Shown one piece after another: positions 18,878 to 26,954 of a stretch of 64,000 nt of DNA. How positions within the stretch are numbered: the first letter of the stretch is position 1; every line of letters starts with the position of its first letter. The stretch is taken from NCBI GenBank assembly GCA_965237725.1, contig OZ250151.1:1116001-1180000 (forward strand), in the 5' to 3' direction. The position numbers and the translations under genes were made by a program. Source of the DNA: G965237725 sp965237725. Lineage in GTDB: Bacteria; Pseudomonadota; Gammaproteobacteria; Arenicellales; Poriferihabitantaceae. The notes beneath the pieces are model-generated. The model was given only the letters and a program-made list of their open reading frames with translations. It was not told the origin of the DNA and made no database searches.

Positions 18878-19690
18878 TTAATCGTCACCGTCTACATGCT
18901 TCCACGGCGGCCAGATCGAATCAACTTGTGTCTGGTCAAAGGTTGATGAACCTTCGAAGTTGGGATTAAATTCTGGTTCATTGAAACCAATTATCAACAC
19001 ATCCCGATATCCCTGTAAATCTTCCCAGGGATCGCGCAGGGAAAATTCGCTTACACTGTGGAAAAAAGACTTGTCATCCCAAACCATCATATCCAATGGG
19101 TTTTCATGACTCGCCCGAATGGCCTCGTTTTGTTCCTGGTCAAACAGTATATATTCCTCCTGACTAATATTATGTCGCCCAATATGCATGGATGCGATAA
19201 ATTCGGACTTGTCGTGATGGGGTCCCTGCGGAGTGGAAACACCGGCCTTATCTCCATGCCGCAGTAATACCCTGTATTGCCCAATGTCTAGATGCCACTT
19301 TCTGCGGTTTTTATCAAGATATCCATGCTCGCAACCTGTCGAATGAATAAATTTAACCAGGCTGCTTAAAAATACACTGGTCGCAAAATGGAATGACAGG
19401 GGTAGAAGCTCTCGTCCAAGATTATCTTGCTCGGAACCATGCATAAGATAAACCTGACTCGACAAAAACCGCATACGATCCAGATCGAGATCCCATTCGT
19501 AGATGCCGTATCGCCACATCCCCATACGATATATATTTTCCGGTTCCGCATAGTCGGGACCAAGATTATTCCAAGTCAAACATATTTCATTAAAGCTGGT
19601 TTGCTCTTCGCGTGTTAATTTCAGTTCATTCTTTTTGATTTGGTGAAAGCCGATTTCAGCCAAGCCGTTTAGTTTCTCTTTACACTGCAT
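18878..19690 (-). CDS. 2OG-Fe(II) dioxygenase, amino acid hydroxylase type (paralogue 3 of 4)
   Basis: A 270-residue paralogue with intact iron ligands His158-x-Asp160 (STPQGPHHDKSEF) and His211 (DDKSFFHSVSEF) and the 2-oxoglutarate Arg in GYRDVLIIGFN. The shared N-terminal motif WNNLGPDY (40-47) and the C-terminal FNPNFEGS motif are present. It ends in an acidic extension (HVDGDD) absent from the other copies. Spacing to its neighbours is 20 bases upstream and 2 bases downstream, which indicates a single transcript. By sequence it looks closest to paralogue 1, although this judgement is by eye. Confidence 0.85.
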   Translation of the reverse strand: MQCKEKLNGLAEIGFHQIKKNELKLTREEQTSFNEICLTWNNLGPDYAEPENIYRMGMWRYGIYEWDLDLDRMRFLSSQVYLMHGSEQDNLGRELLPLSFHFATSVFLSSLVKFIHSTGCEHGYLDKNRRKWHLDIGQYRVLLRHGDKAGVSTPQGPHHDKSEFIASMHIGRHNISQEEYILFDQEQNEAIRASHENPLDMMVWDDKSFFHSVSEFSLRDPWEDLQGYRDVLIIGFNEPEFNPNFEGSSTFDQTQVDSIWPPWKHVDGDD

Positions 19691-19710
19691 TTTTCCAATT
19701 TTGGGAAATA

Positions 19711-20490
19711 TTATTTCCAGTAGTTTCTCACAAGATTTTCCTCGATAAACGGCGAACCTTCGAAATTTGGATTAAAGTCGGGCCGATTAAATCCGATAAT
19801 CATAACATCGCGATGACCGTATTTATAAATCCACGGATTCGCTACGGTTATCGGATCAACATCATGCAATAATTTTCGATCATTCCAAATTAACGTATCC
19901 AAAGGTGATTCATATACGGTTTCAAAAATCGGCCCACTTTCCAGATCAAATAATCGGGATTTTTCCATTTCTATATTATGTCTTCCAACAAATGTGACCG
20001 CCGCCAGCTCAAGCAGGTCATGATGCGGGCCCATTGGCGTGGGCTCACCATCCTGACCAAATCTGGTACTGATACGATACTGGGTAACATCAACATGCCA
20101 GACCTTTTCGTTCGGATTGAGTATTTTGGCGTCGCATCCGGCGACATGAATGAATTTCAAAAACCCTCGAAATATGGCGCTCTCAATAAAACCATAACTC
20201 GGCGGATATAAATCTCTGGTAATGTCATCTTGCTTGTGTTTGTACATGGCGTACATTTTGGTAGATAACAACTCAATCCGATCAAATTCAGTATTCCATT
20301 CATAAATTCCATAACGTGTTTTTCGATGATTACTTGATTCCGGTATAGAATAGTCAACCACCAGATCATTCCAGGTATGCTGAATTTCAAGAAAACTGGC
20401 CTGTTCTTTCGAGCTAAACAAAAGATCCGTTTTACGGGCCATACAAAATCCATTGTCTGCCAAATGATCAAAATTGATTTTAGATTTCAC
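19711..20490 (-). CDS. 2OG-Fe(II) dioxygenase, amino acid hydroxylase type (paralogue 4 of 4, first in operon)
   Basis: A 259-residue paralogue and the promoter-proximal gene of the minus-strand operon that ends at 14906. Iron ligands are His156-x-Asp158 (PTPMGPHHDLLEL) and His209 (NDRKLLHDVDPI), with the 2-oxoglutarate Arg in GHRDVMIIGFNRP. It differs from its siblings in WNDLVVDY (for WNNLGPDY) and in VDPI (for VSPF), the latter a form also seen in characterised members of the family. The 160 bases upstream are AT-rich and separate it from a divergently transcribed ATP-grasp gene, so this gap should hold the promoters of both units. Confidence 0.85.
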   Translation of the reverse strand: MKSKINFDHLADNGFCMARKTDLLFSSKEQASFLEIQHTWNDLVVDYSIPESSNHRKTRYGIYEWNTEFDRIELLSTKMYAMYKHKQDDITRDLYPPSYGFIESAIFRGFLKFIHVAGCDAKILNPNEKVWHVDVTQYRISTRFGQDGEPTPMGPHHDLLELAAVTFVGRHNIEMEKSRLFDLESGPIFETVYESPLDTLIWNDRKLLHDVDPITVANPWIYKYGHRDVMIIGFNRPDFNPNFEGSPFIEENLVRNYWK

Positions 20491-20649
20491 GACTATGCGT
20501 TTTGGTTTAGAAATTACTTCCCATAATTATTTTACAATAGAACTACCTTAAAAATTTAATTTTGGTAAATTTACTCATTTGATAGACTAAAATTTATTCA
20601 GAAGTAAACCAGACATTATTATCACATTCCCACAAACTAATTCATTAAT

Positions 20650-21597
20650 TTGAAACCGTACAATAATTTTAAAACACGAATTAAGAATCGCTTTTTGTAT
20701 AGCAAATATACGGACATATTTGAAGATATTTTTGATTGGTCGATAATTATTGGCTTCTCATTGATTAACAAAGGTAAGATCAACTTATTGTCAATTGTCA
20801 ACGGTGATCTTGGAATTTTCGATAAAGAGGACAAGAGCGAATTATATGAGAAGGTAAAAACCAGTCATTCTCAGTGTATTCTAAACTATAGAAAAATCCC
20901 TACCACATGGTCGCTGGAACATAAATCTAAAGAAATATTTGAATTTGCAAAAATTTTTGGCTACCCAGTTGTCATCAAACCAACTCGATCGAAGGCTTGT
21001 TCACTGGCTTACAAAATCAAATCTGACAGTGACGTTGTTGAAAAACTAAACAAATACGAATCAATTGAATTTATAGTCCAGGAATTCTGTGATGATCTCG
21101 AATGCCGAGTATTCTATACTAGAAGTCCGGAAGAGCGCCAAGGCAGGGTCCCATTTTTACTTGGAAAAACAACTGTAATTGATGAAAATGGCGAACCATT
21201 ATTTCGCCAAATCAACACCTATGGCTCGATGTTTATCGATCTAAATTCACAATTGTCTCCAGAGCTACTAGACATATTCGACGAGATTTCCAAAAACTGC
21301 AATTTGTATTGTGGCCGATATGATTTAAAGGCTAAAAACCTCAACCCTGAAATAGGGCCTGTCGAAATGAAACTACTCGAGTTTAATGATCCGTTCTCTA
21401 TGGATCGAAAAATGTTTGGAGAAGCCTCTATTTTCCAAATATACAAATTCCGATTTTTTATCTGGAAATTTTGTTTCGACGTGGCTAGAAAAAACCTCAA
21501 ACGGGGATTCAAATGTGTTCCTTTCTTGCAATTTGTGCGCTCTAATTTTAATGAGATCAGGTTAGATCGGCGTGCGGCACAACTGGACAGAGAATAA
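20650..21597 (+). CDS. ATP-grasp-like protein, type A, copy 1
   Basis: A 315-residue protein read from a TTG at 20650; no good ribosome-binding site is visible and no in-frame ATG occurs before residue 193, so the start is uncertain. It aligns along its length with the gene at 23582 but lacks about 27 N-terminal residues present there. ATP-grasp features are FGYPVVIKPTRSK (103-115, Lys110), IEFIVQEFCDD (139-149) and CGRYDLKAKN (221-230) followed by KLLEFNDPF (241-249), supplying metal-binding Asp225, Glu244 and Asn246. I cannot name a characterised member. It is divergent from the dioxygenase operon and may supply a second ligation step in the same pathway. Confidence 0.7.
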   Translation: MKPYNNFKTRIKNRFLYSKYTDIFEDIFDWSIIIGFSLINKGKINLLSIVNGDLGIFDKEDKSELYEKVKTSHSQCILNYRKIPTTWSLEHKSKEIFEFAKIFGYPVVIKPTRSKACSLAYKIKSDSDVVEKLNKYESIEFIVQEFCDDLECRVFYTRSPEERQGRVPFLLGKTTVIDENGEPLFRQINTYGSMFIDLNSQLSPELLDIFDEISKNCNLYCGRYDLKAKNLNPEIGPVEMKLLEFNDPFSMDRKMFGEASIFQIYKFRFFIWKFCFDVARKNLKRGFKCVPFLQFVRSNFNEIRLDRRAAQLDRE

Positions 21598-21639
21598 TGC
21601 TACTGTTTCGCATATTTAATCTTACCGAGGGAAAGTTAA

Positions 21640-21918
21640 TTGTGCATGAAATGTAAAACCAGACTGCAACATATTTTATACTTGTTAGGGGGGCCGGATC
21701 TATTTCAAAAACTTTACATTTATATTCGATTATTAATTCGCAACAAGCGAAGGTTTATTTCCGCACGAATTTCTTCAAAACGTGAATCAAAACCGATATT
21801 GTTTTATCCTGACAAGCCGCTGCCAACCTGCTTATGTGTACCTTTCGTACGATTTATAAGTTCAAATTTTAATGAAATCGGGTTGGACGGAATTGCGGCA
21901 CGACTGGATGAGAAATAA
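21640..21918 (+). pseudogene. Chimeric remnant: start of a type B gene fused to the end of a type A gene
   Basis: The 92-codon open frame has two unrelated halves. Residues 1-62 (for example PDLFQKLYIYIRLL and KPILFYPDKPLPT) align with the first 63 residues of the type B gene at 24655 (PQFFQKCAIFINLF, RTILFYPDKPLPT). From about residue 65 to the end (CVPFVRFISSNFNEI, then LDGIAARLDEK) it aligns with the last residues of type A proteins (CVPFLQFVRSNFNEI in copy 1). The junction lies near 21823-21838. The simplest explanation is an in-frame deletion joining a lost B copy to a lost A copy in an ancestral A-B-A-B array. The frame is open, so a small peptide could still be made. Confidence 0.8.
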
Positions 21919-22015
21919 TCGAATTTTATGCTCTATTCATGCTTTACCGAATACAAAACATCTGAATATTGATACAAACCTATTCCTGCATCCTGCAATG
22001 AATGGCCATTACCTA

Positions 22016-23182
22016 TTAATCGACCGGTAATTTCTTTTCCAGAAATATTAAGTCTTCAGCTCGAATATGTTGTCCACTCCTTACCTGTGAATCTAAAATT
22101 AACATTCGATTCTGTACTGACTTCGGAAGTATGTGAAAATTCTTGCTATTTAAAAACGTGTTCAAATACATTTTATAGACCTGACGAGTTGCATCATCAT
22201 ACGATCTAGAAACAGGATAGCAAAGGGCTCGATATAGACTTCGATACCTGGCACGTATTTTGTATTGATTTAGAAAGTTTTTGTCTTCTTCAGATATCGG
22301 CTGTGCGCGGTGCAAAACTTTTCCTTCCGTTAATCCACAAAACACAAGAATGACCGAGTTCTTGCAGATGAAAGTATTTCCATGGTCCCAGATTATGGGA
22401 AAGGGGCACCCAGTGACGCTCAATATGTTCGCGCCATAACAATTGAGTGTAGTTAGAACCGGAAAATCTTCATTCTCCTCGTCGGTATACTTAATGCACC
22501 ATGGGAATCCGGGTTTAGGTCTGAATTTTTGTGAATTTCCCAGAACTGTCTGCACCGATACCACGGTAGGTATCTGCTTTTCTAACAAATGCAAAATGAC
22601 GGGATCCCAGGTTCGTCTCATAATTTGCGGAAACCCTGGATTAAACATCACCACCAAATCTGGGACCTTGAGACGATCCATAATGTCCTGATAGTAGCCA
22701 TGTTCAATCCTGATTTCCAGGCCGTCTTTGATTTTGGGAAATTCTGATTTTATATTCCACTTACGACTGATGATGTGTGGCACGTTGTCATTAAAATACA
22801 TTTCTTTAACAACCAATACTATCTTCAGTTGTTTTATATAATTCGGCATACTTTGGTACAGAGTCTCCCAATGACCGAGACCTTCAAACGGATATGACGC
22901 CCCTAATATATGAATCTCCAATTTATCAGAATCACCTTCTCTGATAATTCGATTCCAAAACTTGGACAATATGTAAATAAGAGTCAATGGAGGGGAAAAA
23001 CGCACCGCGGTTGGATTGTAAAAATTAGGGCAACTCCATAGTTCAAGGGAGCAGTTGTAACGTAAAAGCCATGCCTTCTCACCAGCAGAACAGTCAGCCA
23101 TATTAGAAAAATTCGGAAATTTTTGCCAGAACTGACAAAGCCCACTAATCAATAGTCTCCAAAGGTGTTTTGCAATTCTCAT
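22016..23182 (-). CDS. Protein resembling the MSS51 C-terminal domain (MYND-associated domain of eukaryotes)
   Basis: A 388-residue protein on the opposite strand to the ATP-grasp genes around it. The central part fits the pattern of the MSS51/ZMYND C-terminal domain: LEIHILGASYPFE (88-100), HWETLYQSMPNYIKQLKIVLV (104-124), HGYYQDI (161-167), PDLVVMFNPGFP (174-185) and TWDPVILHLLEKQIPTVVS (191-209). In eukaryotes this domain follows a MYND zinc finger; no MYND cysteine cluster is present here. Biochemical function is unknown. The first 27 residues are weakly supported and an internal Met28 is an alternative start. The assignment rests on motif recall and needs a profile search. Confidence 0.6.
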   Translation of the reverse strand: MRIAKHLWRLLISGLCQFWQKFPNFSNMADCSAGEKAWLLRYNCSLELWSCPNFYNPTAVRFSPPLTLIYILSKFWNRIIREGDSDKLEIHILGASYPFEGLGHWETLYQSMPNYIKQLKIVLVVKEMYFNDNVPHIISRKWNIKSEFPKIKDGLEIRIEHGYYQDIMDRLKVPDLVVMFNPGFPQIMRRTWDPVILHLLEKQIPTVVSVQTVLGNSQKFRPKPGFPWCIKYTDEENEDFPVLTTLNCYGANILSVTGCPFPIIWDHGNTFICKNSVILVFCGLTEGKVLHRAQPISEEDKNFLNQYKIRARYRSLYRALCYPVSRSYDDATRQVYKMYLNTFLNSKNFHILPKSVQNRMLILDSQVRSGQHIRAEDLIFLEKKLPVD

Positions 23183-23581
23183 TCAGATTGGACCATTCTA
23201 TTCTAAGTAAAAGTTTTATAAACTCGGTTAGTAAATAGCGTTTACATAGAAACCTTGAATGGCATTTTCCCTGTTTCGGATTTTGAACTGGAATTTCTGT
23301 TTTGATGTCGCAAAAAGGAATATACGCCAAGAGCTTCTATTGGCGCCATCGCCATTGGTGAAGTATATCCGATCCAACTTTAATTAAATTCGACTTGACA
23401 GAATTTCTGCTTGCCTGGATAAAACGTAGAACTGAATAGGTCGAGAAATTTTGATTACAAAAAGTATACTTTCTTAATTCCCGAATTTTCCAAAGCATAC
23501 AATAAGAATCGAGCTTAGTTTTCAATATTCAGATCGGAAATGCTTTTTCATGCTACGGCTTGATCAAGTATAATTTAAAGA
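23183..23581. other. 399-base gap between the MSS51-like gene and ATP-grasp A copy 2
   Basis: The gap is AT-rich. Apart from the type A remnant at 23259-23429, I see no further open frame with recognisable homology. The last 150 bases must carry the promoter and start signals of the gene at 23582, but no convincing -35/-10 pair or strong ribosome-binding site stands out. Confidence 0.6.
23259..23429 (+). pseudogene. Degraded C-terminal fragment of a type A ATP-grasp gene
   Basis: Too short for a normal gene, but translating the plus strand from 23259 gives WNFCFDVAKRN (from 23289), then YIRSNFN, an in-frame TAA at 23385-23387, then IRLDR and a second stop at 23427. This aligns with the C-terminus of the intact type A gene at 23582 (WKFCFDVAKIN, FIRSNFNEVRLDR). 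Upstream homology fades near 23259, where a TGA precedes the frame. It is therefore a third, dead copy of the type A gene and independent evidence that the array once held more units. Confidence 0.85.
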
Positions 23582-24604
23582 ATGCAATCCGAAAATGAAA
23601 CCCAACGGAAAAAGCAAGTTGATTCGATGTCACCTCGGATAGTTGCTGACGAAATCTTAACCCCTGGCAATGGATTCACGCACCAGATTCGAAAATGGAT
23701 TTTGTATAGTCACATAATTGATTTCTTCGAAGATATATTCGATTGGTCGACCATCATTGGACTTGCCATGATCAACAAAGGCAAAATCAATCTCTTATCA
23801 GTAGTCAACGGTGACCTCGGTATGTTTGACAAAGAAGACAAAAGCGTATTCTACGAAAAAGTCAAAAAGCACAATTCACAATACATACTAAATTATCGAA
23901 AAATTCCGCATACGTGGACCCTCAGCCACAAATTTAAAGAAATACTGGAATTTACTGAAGAGCATGGATATCCAATTGTACTCAAACCGATTCGATCGAA
24001 GTACGCTACGCTCGCATTCAAGATCGTGTCCGGTAATGAGGTCATGGAAAATCTCGAAAAATTCTCAGAAATCGACTTCCTCGTACAAAAGTTCTGCGAA
24101 GATCCTGAATATCTTGTGTTCTATATGAGATATCCCAACCAACACGAAGGTCTTATTCCATTTGTTAGCAGATGCATTCCCGGTATTGACGAGCATGGCG
24201 ACCCACAGTTTCGACATGCCATGCAACTTGGTTCCGTATACCAACCATGTCTTTCGGTGATCAATTCAGAACTTCAAGAAATTTTTGATAAGATTTCAAG
24301 GGACTGTAATTTTCACTACGGGCGCTATGACTTAAAAGCACATAATCTGAATCCCGAACAGGGTGCCATTGAATTAAAACTACTCGAATTCAATGACCCG
24401 TTCTCGATGGATCGACAAACATTTGGCAGTTTATCACTTGCCCAGTTTTACAAATCACGATTTCTAGGTTGGAAATTTTGCTTCGATGTCGCAAAAATAA
24501 ATTTGAGTCGAGGATTTCAATTGGTACCATTGATGCAGTTTATCCGATCAAATTTTAATGAAGTAAGACTTGATCGAGTTGCAAGTCGACTCGACAAGAA
24601 ATGA
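23582..24604 (+). CDS. ATP-grasp-like protein, type A, copy 2 (complete)
   Basis: A 340-residue protein with an ATG start. It parallels copy 1: DIFDWSTIIGLAMINKGKIN (51-70), NGDLGMFDKEDKS (76-88), then the ATP-grasp core with HGYPIVLKPIRSK (128-140, Lys135), IDFLVQKFCEDPE (164-176), YGRYDLKAHNL (246-256, Asp250) and ELKLLEFNDPFSMDR (264-278, Glu269 and Asn271). These match the nucleotide- and metal-binding positions of ATP-grasp ligases. Its conserved C-terminal helix (FIRSNFNEVRLDR) is the segment that recurs in both nearby remnants. It is followed after 50 bases by the type B gene, making an A-B pair that is probably co-transcribed. Confidence 0.72.
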   Translation: MQSENETQRKKQVDSMSPRIVADEILTPGNGFTHQIRKWILYSHIIDFFEDIFDWSTIIGLAMINKGKINLLSVVNGDLGMFDKEDKSVFYEKVKKHNSQYILNYRKIPHTWTLSHKFKEILEFTEEHGYPIVLKPIRSKYATLAFKIVSGNEVMENLEKFSEIDFLVQKFCEDPEYLVFYMRYPNQHEGLIPFVSRCIPGIDEHGDPQFRHAMQLGSVYQPCLSVINSELQEIFDKISRDCNFHYGRYDLKAHNLNPEQGAIELKLLEFNDPFSMDRQTFGSLSLAQFYKSRFLGWKFCFDVAKINLSRGFQLVPLMQFIRSNFNEVRLDRVASRLDKK

Positions 24605-24654
24605 CGCTGTCGACGTCGTATAAATTCTTGGCTTCCAATTGACTTATCTCTGAA

Positions 24655-25560
24655 ATGCAATTGGACCCATGTACTCGATTAATGCGCATACGCTATTGGC
24701 TTAAAAGGCCACAATTCTTTCAAAAATGTGCGATATTTATTAACCTATTTGTCCAATGCAAATACTATTTTCTCAAAGCTAAATTCACCAACAGTATTAA
24801 ATCCAGAACCATACTGTTTTATCCAGACAAACCGTTGCCAACATATTTGATTTACCAGGTGGTTCATTATCTCGGTTATCGAATGACAATAAATATCAAT
24901 CAAAAATCTGATCTTGTCGTTGCCTGGCAGGATAGAACGTTTCGGGAGCATTGGCCTCCATTAAACGAAATTAATGCGCGCCAGCCGGTTTTAAATTTGT
25001 TTTGCACGGATATATCGAAAACAAAAGTTGAACAGGCACATTTGGCGGTATTTGGATTTGGGCTAAAAATCGATCCACTAACCTATACAAAAATTTGTAT
25101 TCGTAAATCTGATCAGAACGCTGCCCACGACGGTAAGATGGTACAGTGCCCAATCAAAACAATTGAACCCGGTTTCGTATATCAACGGGTCATTAACAAC
25201 GAATTTCAACCTGGTATGGTGCAAGACATTCGCCTGACAGTGATGCAAGGGAAAGTCGTATTTTGTTTTTTGAGTAACCGCCCCATGGCCCAGCGATTCG
25301 ATGATTTTGAGACTGAAGCGATCTTCGTCGAATCAGAGGACATCTTATCTGAAAAAGAAATAAAACAGATATTTGATATTTGCAATGCCATGCACCTCGA
25401 TCTGGGTGTGCTAGATGCTGTACGGGATCAGGATAGTGGAAAATTATATGTGCTAGATGTTAACAATACCCCTGTTGACCCACCAGGAAACGTCGTAGGA
25501 CTTGAAACCGAGGACGCACTAAGCAAAATAGCCATGGCTTTTTACCAGACTTATTTTTAA
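24655..25560 (+). CDS. ATP-grasp-like protein, type B
   Basis: A 301-residue protein with a different architecture from type A. A basic, aromatic N-terminus and TILFYPDKPLPTYLIYQVV (52-70) precede a middle part (LVVAWQDRTFREHW, 87-100) and a C-terminal ATP-grasp-like half: KTIEPGFVYQRVINN (168-182), VQDIRLTVMQGKVVF (189-203) and LGVLDAVRDQDSGKLYVLDV (250-269) with NTPVDPP, placing Asp254, Arg257, Asp268 and Asn270 at metal- and nucleotide-site positions. The canonical Lys-rich ATP loop is not obvious, so substrate or activity may differ. It follows type A copy 2 by 50 bases and converges on the SSS transporter, 20 bases away. Confidence 0.7.
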   Translation: MQLDPCTRLMRIRYWLKRPQFFQKCAIFINLFVQCKYYFLKAKFTNSIKSRTILFYPDKPLPTYLIYQVVHYLGYRMTININQKSDLVVAWQDRTFREHWPPLNEINARQPVLNLFCTDISKTKVEQAHLAVFGFGLKIDPLTYTKICIRKSDQNAAHDGKMVQCPIKTIEPGFVYQRVINNEFQPGMVQDIRLTVMQGKVVFCFLSNRPMAQRFDDFETEAIFVESEDILSEKEIKQIFDICNAMHLDLGVLDAVRDQDSGKLYVLDVNNTPVDPPGNVVGLETEDALSKIAMAFYQTYF

Positions 25561-25580
25561 ACTTTTGTATTAAAACGATA

Positions 25581-26954
25581 TTAATTCGTCGATAACGCAG
25601 ATTTATTCCGGGTGGCACCGATAAGAAACGCACCCATCCCCCCAATCAGTACTACCACACAAATCATTAACAGCTTGGTGTATTTATGGTATTCACCGAG
25701 AAACTGTGAATGTCCCGAAGATTCACAGAAATACAATATCGCCCCCAACAACGCTAAAACAAAACTACTGACATAACTCCATACCGGGATATTGTCGTTT
25801 CCCGCCCATAGCGATATGAATATCACAGGAACCAGATACATGGAAACGGTTCCGCTTACCGCCACCGCGCTAAACAGGTCTTTGTTTCCCAGAAATACCA
25901 GCAAAACCCCGATCACCATAAATACCAGCATTATTAATCTGCCATTAGCGACGGTGCTTTTAGTCAGCCCCATATCTACGGCGATCAACTTGGCCGAACT
26001 CGCCAGGGTGCTGTCCAGAGTTGATAGCGCAGAAATAATCAGGGTTATGCTAAATATCAACATGGCTGTACCGCCCAGCAATCGCAGTAATGTGTCGTTC
26101 ATGGTTTCTGCCTCTACGGCATTAGCCCCGGCCAGAACGCCCAAGCATCCAAAGACCGTGATACAAATCACACTGATCCAGGCCGCGTGATAAAAACTTT
26201 TTCGGGTGGTCTCGCGATCGGCGAGAAAACCTCGATCCATCATCACTGGATCGTGCATGGGGTAACTCCAAACCTGAAGAAAAGCCACTATCATTAAAAT
26301 CGGTCCCGGTTCGCTAATCACAAATGGCTTTGAAACCAGCGCGTTTAGCATGAATGCGTCACTCGATATGGTTATGGCTGCCAATACCACCAACGCCACC
26401 AGAAACAACCCCATTTGGAAAACATCGGTGCGCAAAGAGGCATGGAGCCCGCCCATCATGGAATAAAATAATGCCACCGTTGCAGACGCCAGAATCAACG
26501 CGGTGTAGGCGCTACTGCCGGCAGCACCAAATAAAATTCCAATGACCAGCAGATTTGCAAAAACCTCACTGACCAGTCGAATGGCAACTACAAAGTTATA
26601 ACAACGCGTACCCCATGATCCGAAGCGGGCGCGCAGGAATGCCTGGATACTTTCGAAGCCGTGATCAAATCGGACGCTGTCGACAATTTTAGCGCCGGTG
26701 AGAAAAGACAGATAATAGGTCGCATAGGCCAGTGTGCCCCAGATTCCATAGTAAAAACCCAGGATAGCGGCGTTTAATAGCGAGCGGGCAAATATCCAGG
26801 TTGTAACCTGGGAAAACACCAGAGTAAGCAAACCCGGCTTTTCACCTGAAACCGACGTGCCGAAATAGAATGTCGCATCGGTTTTGGCTTTTGGTGATAA
26901 AAGAATGGAAACCAGCGCTACTGCACCGATGATGAAAATAAGCGTTAAATCCAC
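25581..26954 (-). CDS. Sodium:solute symporter family (SSS) transporter
   Basis: A 457-residue membrane protein with twelve to thirteen predicted membrane segments. It starts at a GTG with a weak GGAA upstream. The SSS core is seen in FSQVTTWIFARSLLNAAILG (47-66) and in SMMGGLHASLRTDVFQMGLF near residue 164, which carries the family G-G-x-x-A-x-x-x-T-D-x-x-Q pattern. SSS proteins take up sugars, amino acids, vitamins or organic acids with sodium; the substrate is not readable. It converges on the type B ATP-grasp gene with a 20-base gap and no terminator that I can see, and could belong to the same accessory locus or simply border it. Confidence 0.88.
   Translation of the reverse strand: MDLTLIFIIGAVALVSILLSPKAKTDATFYFGTSVSGEKPGLLTLVFSQVTTWIFARSLLNAAILGFYYGIWGTLAYATYYLSFLTGAKIVDSVRFDHGFESIQAFLRARFGSWGTRCYNFVVAIRLVSEVFANLLVIGILFGAAGSSAYTALILASATVALFYSMMGGLHASLRTDVFQMGLFLVALVVLAAITISSDAFMLNALVSKPFVISEPGPILMIVAFLQVWSYPMHDPVMMDRGFLADRETTRKSFYHAAWISVICITVFGCLGVLAGANAVEAETMNDTLLRLLGGTAMLIFSITLIISALSTLDSTLASSAKLIAVDMGLTKSTVANGRLIMLVFMVIGVLLVFLGNKDLFSAVAVSGTVSMYLVPVIFISLWAGNDNIPVWSYVSSFVLALLGAILYFCESSGHSQFLGEYHKYTKLLMICVVVLIGGMGAFLIGATRNKSALSTN

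Noticed and set aside
20491..20649. Divergent promoters between the dioxygenase and ATP-grasp operons
   Set aside because: They must exist, but the AT-rich sequence offers many weak matches and no pair with good spacing that I could defend.
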